Assembly (NCBI RefSeq): GCF_002994445.1
Contig: NZ_MRZJ01000004.1
Span: 186,001 to 250,000 of the forward strand
Length of the DNA: 64,000 nucleotides
Direction: 5' to 3'
Source of the DNA: Staphylococcus simulans
GTDB taxonomy: Bacteria > Bacillota > Bacilli > Staphylococcales > Staphylococcaceae
Each line of letters starts with the position of its first letter. Position 1 is the stretch's first letter. Under the pieces are notes generated by a model. The model made no database searches. It saw nothing but the letters and a program-made list of their open reading frames with translations, and was not told where the DNA came from. Shown one piece after another: positions 59,957-64,000 of this stretch. A program made the translations under genes and the position numbers.

Positions 59957-60904
59957 ATGAGAAAATATGAAGTCGCTGTAATTGATTTTGAGACGATGAA
60001 CACAAGCACAAACAGCCCTTGTGAAGTAGGGATTACATTAATAAATGACTTGCAAATAGTAGGTTCTTACTCTTCATATATTAATCCAAAAAACAATACT
60101 TACAATAGTGAAAATGCCAAAGTGCATAAAATTTCCAAAGAAACAATACTAAATGCAAGAGCGTTTGATGTTGTCTATAAAGAAATGGAACCCTATTTAA
60201 AAGAGTCGCAAATTATTATTGCTCATAATGCAAATTTTGATATATCTGTTTTAAAGACAACTATGGAAGACTATGATATAAGATTTCCCAATTTTCTCTA
60301 TGTTGATAGTGTGAATATATTTAGACTTTATTTACATAATCGTTCAGTAAGTATATCTAATTTATGTGATTATTATAATGTTTCTAAGGAAAATTTGCAC
60401 TCGGCTATAGTTGATACTGAAAAATTAGCAACGCTATTGATTAAATTAGCCTCAGAAAATGAATTTCCGAGTGTTCTCGAAATGCTAATTTCGTCAGGGA
60501 ATCATTATTTTAAATTTAGCAAAACTGTTAATGCTGTTCGTTCATTTGGTAAACCTTTTTCTTTTCAGAAGGGTGCAAATACTAACAAAATCAAAAGAGT
60601 AAAAATAATTAATACTAACAATGAAAATCTATCTGGAAAAAACATAGTGTTTACAGGCTTGTTTGATAGCGGGAAAGAAAAATTGCAAATTAAAGCAAGA
60701 GAAAATAATGCCAATGTTTCTAGAAGTGTGAGCAAGAAAACAAATATTTTGGTAGAGGGAGAGCAGGAAGAAAGATACAAGGATGAAAATGGATTGGTTT
60801 CTAATCAAAGAAAGGCTAGAGAACTTATAGGAAACGGATTCGATATTAATATTCTCAATGAAATGGAATTTTTACAGTTATTAGGAGAGGACAATCATGG
60901 TTAA
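59957..60904 (+). CDS. DEDDh 3'-5' exonuclease fused to a BRCT domain
   Basis: 315 residues. N-terminal DnaQ-like exonuclease with all motifs: ExoI VAVIDFETMN (D-x-E), ExoII IIAHNANFDISVL, ExoIII LHSAIVDTEKLATLL (H-x-A-x-x-D). A middle linker (about 170-225) with basic residues leads to a C-terminal BRCT domain (about 228-312, NLSGKNIVFTGLFDSGKEKL). BRCT usually binds DNA ends or phosphopeptides. GTGGAGTGATAATA precedes ATG 59957; a GTG at 59948 lies in the ribosome site. It overlaps the next gene by 8 bases. The AT-rich codon use and the position between rluD and pyrR, adjacent in S. aureus, suggest an acquired cassette. Confidence 0.85.
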   Translation: MRKYEVAVIDFETMNTSTNSPCEVGITLINDLQIVGSYSSYINPKNNTYNSENAKVHKISKETILNARAFDVVYKEMEPYLKESQIIIAHNANFDISVLKTTMEDYDIRFPNFLYVDSVNIFRLYLHNRSVSISNLCDYYNVSKENLHSAIVDTEKLATLLIKLASENEFPSVLEMLISSGNHYFKFSKTVNAVRSFGKPFSFQKGANTNKIKRVKIINTNNENLSGKNIVFTGLFDSGKEKLQIKARENNANVSRSVSKKTNILVEGEQEERYKDENGLVSNQRKARELIGNGFDINILNEMEFLQLLGEDNHG

Positions 60905-61316
60905 AAAAGTTATAACAAATACCCATACATTTTTGGTAGAAGAAAAAAATGAAAAAGTTCAAAGTGACGCTATATTTGGAAAATCAGTCTTATTATCGAT
61001 ATATGTTGGCTTTAATAAAAAAAAGAACACTAAAAGCGGCAGTTATTATTTTAGTGATCAAGATATTCGCATTGCTTTAAAAAGTAATGTAATCACTATA
61101 CAAAATGCTTCGAGTAAAGAAGAAGAGTTGTTTTACTATATAAAGAAAAAGAAAGAAGTTCCCTTCTCAACAACATTTGCACGAAAGTACAACATTGAAA
61201 AGTATATAAAGTATTACTTTGTTAAAGAAAAAAACAAGGATCGAGAGGTTGAAGAGGAAAGCTATCCTCATTGTAAAATGTATTATAGTCATGATGTGAT
61301 ATCTAGTATTAAATAA
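60897..61316 (+). CDS. Unknown protein encoded with the exonuclease-BRCT gene
   Basis: 139 residues starting MVKKVITNTHTFLVEEKNEK, Lys-rich, with YYFSDQDIRIALKSNVITIQN in the middle and VPFSTTFARKYNIEKYIKYYFVKEKNKD near the end. No signal, membrane segment or catalytic motif seen. AGGAGAGGACAATC within the previous gene supplies its ribosome site and the 8-base overlap indicates coupling, so the products probably act together. Family not recognised. Confidence 0.7.
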   Translation: MVKKVITNTHTFLVEEKNEKVQSDAIFGKSVLLSIYVGFNKKKNTKSGSYYFSDQDIRIALKSNVITIQNASSKEEELFYYIKKKKEVPFSTTFARKYNIEKYIKYYFVKEKNKDREVEEESYPHCKMYYSHDVISSIK

Positions 61317-61403
61317 TAATCAACAAAATTTTAACATTTGAATGAATTGGTTGATACATCATTTGCTGAATTAATTTTACTTGGTGATTACCCAAAAATT
61401 CCT

Positions 61404-61431
61404 TTGACATTTTGTTAATCTGTGTTAAACT
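61404..61431 (+). promoter_or_regulatory. Promoter of the pyr operon
   Basis: TTGACA (61404-61409), 16-base spacer, TAAACT (61426-61431). The consensus -35 and position ahead of the PyrR leader support it. Confidence 0.6.
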
Positions 61432-61436
61432 AATTA

Positions 61437-61707
61437 CAGTTTAATAAAGAAATCGTTAGTCTTTAATTGAGGGTACAGAGATGCTCCGAAGACAGGATAA
61501 TTTTTACCATGTAAACACGATAAGTAAGAATCACTTCAGCGCTTTATTAAGATGTAGTTTTGTATGATTAAGCAATTCACCAACCCTGATTGCCATACAG
61601 ATTTAATAAAGCAACCGACAAAAGTGTGACTGCAAGTGTTTGAGATAGTTCAATCTCCATGGTCTTCAAGAATCCCGTGTCTCTCAATTGAGACATGGGA
61701 TTTTTTT
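61437..61707 (+). promoter_or_regulatory. pyr operon leader: PyrR-controlled attenuator 1
   Basis: A 270-base leader with a PyrR-binding-loop-like element (ACAGAGATGCTCCG near 61481-61494) and a terminator at 61671-61707: AATCCCGTGTCTC pairs with GAGACATGGGATT, then seven T's. With high UMP/UTP, PyrR binds the anti-antiterminator and transcription stops before pyrR. Loop identity is by eye. Confidence 0.75.
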
Positions 61708-61727
61708 ATGGAAAGGTGAGTGCGGGA

Positions 61728-62255
61728 ATGACAGAACGTATTGTATTAGATGATGCGGGAATGCAGCGAACTTTAACTCGAATTGCACATGAGATTTTAG
61801 AGTATAACCGAGGTACGAAGGATCTTGTTTTGCTGGGTGTGAAAACGCGCGGTGAGTTTTTAGCGAAACGTATCCAAGATAAAATTCAGCAGATTGAAGA
61901 TACTACAGTACCGACAGGAACTTTAGACATCACGCAATTTCGAGATGATTTAGAATTACCGACACCTAAGATGTCAGAGAAATCATTTGTGATTGATGTT
62001 GATATCACAGATAAGGTCGTTATCATTATTGATGATGTGCTGTACACAGGCAGAACTGTACGTGCGTCATTGGATGCAATCTTACTCCATTCTCGACCAC
62101 AAAAAATCGGATTAGCCACGTTGGTAGATCGCGGACATCGCGAGTTGCCGATACGCGCTGATTTCGTAGGTAAAAATATTCCAACTGCGAAAGACGAAGA
62201 AGTTTCAGTCTATGTGGATGAAACGGACGGTCGCAACGCAGTCATAATTGAATAG
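61728..62255 (+). CDS. pyrR: Bifunctional pyr operon regulator / uracil phosphoribosyltransferase
   Basis: 175 residues. RNA-binding attenuation protein with a PRT fold; PRPP-binding motif [18 protein letters not shown] (about 91-108) and [34 protein letters not shown] matches the family. It binds pyr mRNA leaders when UMP is high. AAAGGTGAGTGCGGGA precedes ATG 61728; a longer frame from 61695 runs into the terminator T tract. Confidence 0.96.
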   Translation: MTERIVLDDAGMQRTLTRIAHEILEYNRGTKDLVLLGVKTRGEFLAKRIQDKIQQIEDTTVPTGTLDITQFRDDLELPTPKMSEKSFVIDVDITDKVVIIIDDVLYTGRTVRASLDAILLHSRPQKIGLATLVDRGHRELPIRADFVGKNIPTAKDEEVSVYVDETDGRNAVIIE

Positions 62256-62458
62256 CTTACCCTTTTAAATCAGTACGAGAGACTGACAAAGGGTTAGATA
62301 GGATGGCGTTGTCACTTACAACCAAGCGCACGAGAGGCGCACAACTGTAAGAAACAACTTCTACCGAGGTACATCTGTATCTCAAACCTGACAACAACTT
62401 CTTATCTTTCCCCCACAAACGTCTCTTTGCATGCTGATTGCTGTAAAGAGATTTTTTT
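62256..62458 (+). promoter_or_regulatory. PyrR-controlled attenuator 2 between pyrR and pyrP
   Basis: Contains a binding-loop-like ACGAGAGACTGACAAAGGG near 62272-62290 and a terminator at 62421-62458: TCTCTTTGCA pairs with TGTAAAGAGA, then seven T's. It allows separate control of pyrP and downstream genes. Confidence 0.75.
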
Positions 62459-62480
62459 CATGAAAGGAAGAAAAAGAGAA

Positions 62481-63782
62481 ATGGAAAATGAACAAATGTT
62501 TGAGCGAACGGTGAAACCCGTACTAGATGTAAATGAAAAGCCTAAGGCTGGCCAATGGGCATTCTTGAGCTTGCAGCATCTATTCGCAATGTTCGGCGCA
62601 ACAGTTTTAGTACCATTCTTAACAGGCTTGCCGATATCTGCGGCATTGCTTGCATCAGGAATCGGAACACTGCTTTACATCTTAATCACGAAAGCAATGA
62701 TTCCAGCGTACTTAGGCTCAAGTTTCGCCTTCATTACACCGATTATCACAGGATTAAGCACACACAGCTTAGGAGACATGTTAGTCGCACTCTTCATGAG
62801 CGGCATCATGTACGTCATCATCGGAATCTTAATCAAGTTAAGCGGAATCGGTTGGCTCATGCATTTGCTGCCGCCGGTTGTAGTAGGACCTGTCATCATG
62901 GTTATCGGCTTAAGTCTTGCACCGACAGCTGCCAATATGGCAATGTTTGAAAACGCTGGAGATATGAAAGGCTACAACGTCACATATCTGATTGTCGCAA
63001 TGATTACATTAATTACGACATTAGTGGTTCAAGGCTATATGAAAGGGTTCTTCGCACTGATTCCGGTACTGATCGGAATTATCGTAGGCTACATCGCAGG
63101 TATTTGTTTCGGCATTGTAGACTTCAAACCAGTATTGAAAGCATCATGGTTTGACTGGCCGCACATCTATGTACCATTTGTAGATTATCATCCAAGTTTC
63201 CACTTCGGTCTGGTGCTCTTAATGTTGCCGATTGTATTTGTCACAGTCAGTGAGCATATCGGACACCAAATGGTTATCAACAAAGTCGTCGGCCGCAACT
63301 TCTTCGAAAAACCTGGTCTGCACAGATCAATTATCGGAGACGGTGTATCAACAATGTTTTCAAGTATCATTGGCGGACCGCCAAGCACAACATACGGTGA
63401 AAACATCGGCGTTCTTGCCATAACAAAGATATACAGTATCTACGTTATCGGCGGCGCAGCGGTCATCGCAATCATTCTGGCATTTGTCGGAAAGTTCACA
63501 GCATTGATTTCATCAATTCCAACGCCTGTTATGGGTGGTGTCTCCATTCTCTTATTCGGAATTATCGCTTCAAGCGGCTTGAGAATGCTGGTTGAAAGCA
63601 AGGTAGATTTTTCAGAAAACCGTAACTTAGTAATCACGTCAGTAATTTTAGTAGTGGGCATCGGCAACTTAATGTTCGATATCCACGGCGTAAAAGTTGA
63701 AGGTATGGCACTGGCAGCATTGTCAGGCATCGTATTAAATCTAATTTTACCTAAAGCAAAACCGGAAACATCAAATAAATAA
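62481..63782 (+). CDS. pyrP: Uracil permease
   Basis: 433 residues, NCS2-family proton symporter with 12-14 membrane segments. Seen: GATVLVPFLTGLPISAALLASGIGTLLY, AYLGSSFAFITPII, HIGHQMVINKVVGRNF (the E/H-rich substrate region) and GGPPSTTYGENIGVLAIT. ATG 62481 gives an ENEQMFERTVKP N-terminus; ATG 62460 is in frame but sits directly on the terminator, so 62481 is preferred. The weak ribosome site (AAAGGAAG) is at longer distance. Confidence 0.93.
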   Translation: MENEQMFERTVKPVLDVNEKPKAGQWAFLSLQHLFAMFGATVLVPFLTGLPISAALLASGIGTLLYILITKAMIPAYLGSSFAFITPIITGLSTHSLGDMLVALFMSGIMYVIIGILIKLSGIGWLMHLLPPVVVGPVIMVIGLSLAPTAANMAMFENAGDMKGYNVTYLIVAMITLITTLVVQGYMKGFFALIPVLIGIIVGYIAGICFGIVDFKPVLKASWFDWPHIYVPFVDYHPSFHFGLVLLMLPIVFVTVSEHIGHQMVINKVVGRNFFEKPGLHRSIIGDGVSTMFSSIIGGPPSTTYGENIGVLAITKIYSIYVIGGAAVIAIILAFVGKFTALISSIPTPVMGGVSILLFGIIASSGLRMLVESKVDFSENRNLVITSVILVVGIGNLMFDIHGVKVEGMALAALSGIVLNLILPKAKPETSNK

Positions 63783-63800
63783 ACTTTATCCAATTCTTAG

Positions 63801-64000
<200 letters not shown>

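Overview
This 64 kb window is a stretch of Staphylococcus chromosome. The gene order and many proteins are close to S. aureus as I remember it: ctaAB-ctaM, ylbF/ylbG/rsmD/coaD, yceD-rpmF, pheST, zapA-cvpA-polX-mutS2-trxA-uvrC, sdhCAB, murI-rdgB, a beta-class phenol-soluble modulin, bshC, the division/cell-wall (dcw) cluster, ylmDE-sepF-ylmGH-divIVA, ileS, lspA-rluD and pyrRPB. The locus that carries hla, efb and related virulence genes in S. aureus has different content here. This points to a coagulase-negative species, perhaps of the S. carnosus/simulans group; the species assignment is inference.

Layout. 1-2.6 kb: haem A/O synthesis and oxidase assembly. 2.7-9.3 kb: CAP protein, RicF-like YlbF, a phosphodiesterase, YlbG, RsmD, CoaD, then an ornithine cyclodeaminase relative and TmcAL on the minus strand. 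9.4-15.9 kb: YceD-L32, an rRNA methyltransferase, T-box-controlled pheST, RNase HIII. 16.1-23.6 kb: ZapA, CvpA, PolX, MutS2, thioredoxin, UvrC. 23.6-27.4 kb: a long leader with two Fur-box-like palindromes and a cre-like site, then sdhCAB. 27.4-32.1 kb: GNAT, glutamate racemase, RdgB, a phosphoesterase, two VOC proteins, a YkvA protein and an exonuclease relative lacking one catalytic Asp.

32.1-36.4 kb is the accessory region: small unrecognised ORFs, decayed coding sequence, the end of an IS3-like element, tRNA-Arg(TCT), PSM-beta, and two paralogous membrane proteins on either side of a small gene. 36.5-53.7 kb: HAD hydrolase, YlbP-like GNAT, BshC, then mraZ-rsmH-ftsL-pbpA-mraY-murD-divIB-ftsA-ftsZ-pgeF-ylmE-sepF-ylmG-ylmH-divIVA, which together build and place the septum. 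53.7-59.8 kb: T-box-controlled ileS, a two-domain VOC protein, a CHAP protein, LspA, an RluD-type synthase. 59.9-61.3 kb: an AT-rich two-gene insert (exonuclease-BRCT fusion plus an unknown protein). 61.4-64 kb: the pyr operon with two attenuators; pyrB runs off the edge.

The observations most worth following are the exonuclease-BRCT gene pair, the likely ATA start codon of ylmH, the Fur/CcpA-type sites and long leader before sdhC, and the paralogous pair of surface-domain membrane proteins. Coordinates and motifs were read by eye; family names come from memory of the families, not from searches.
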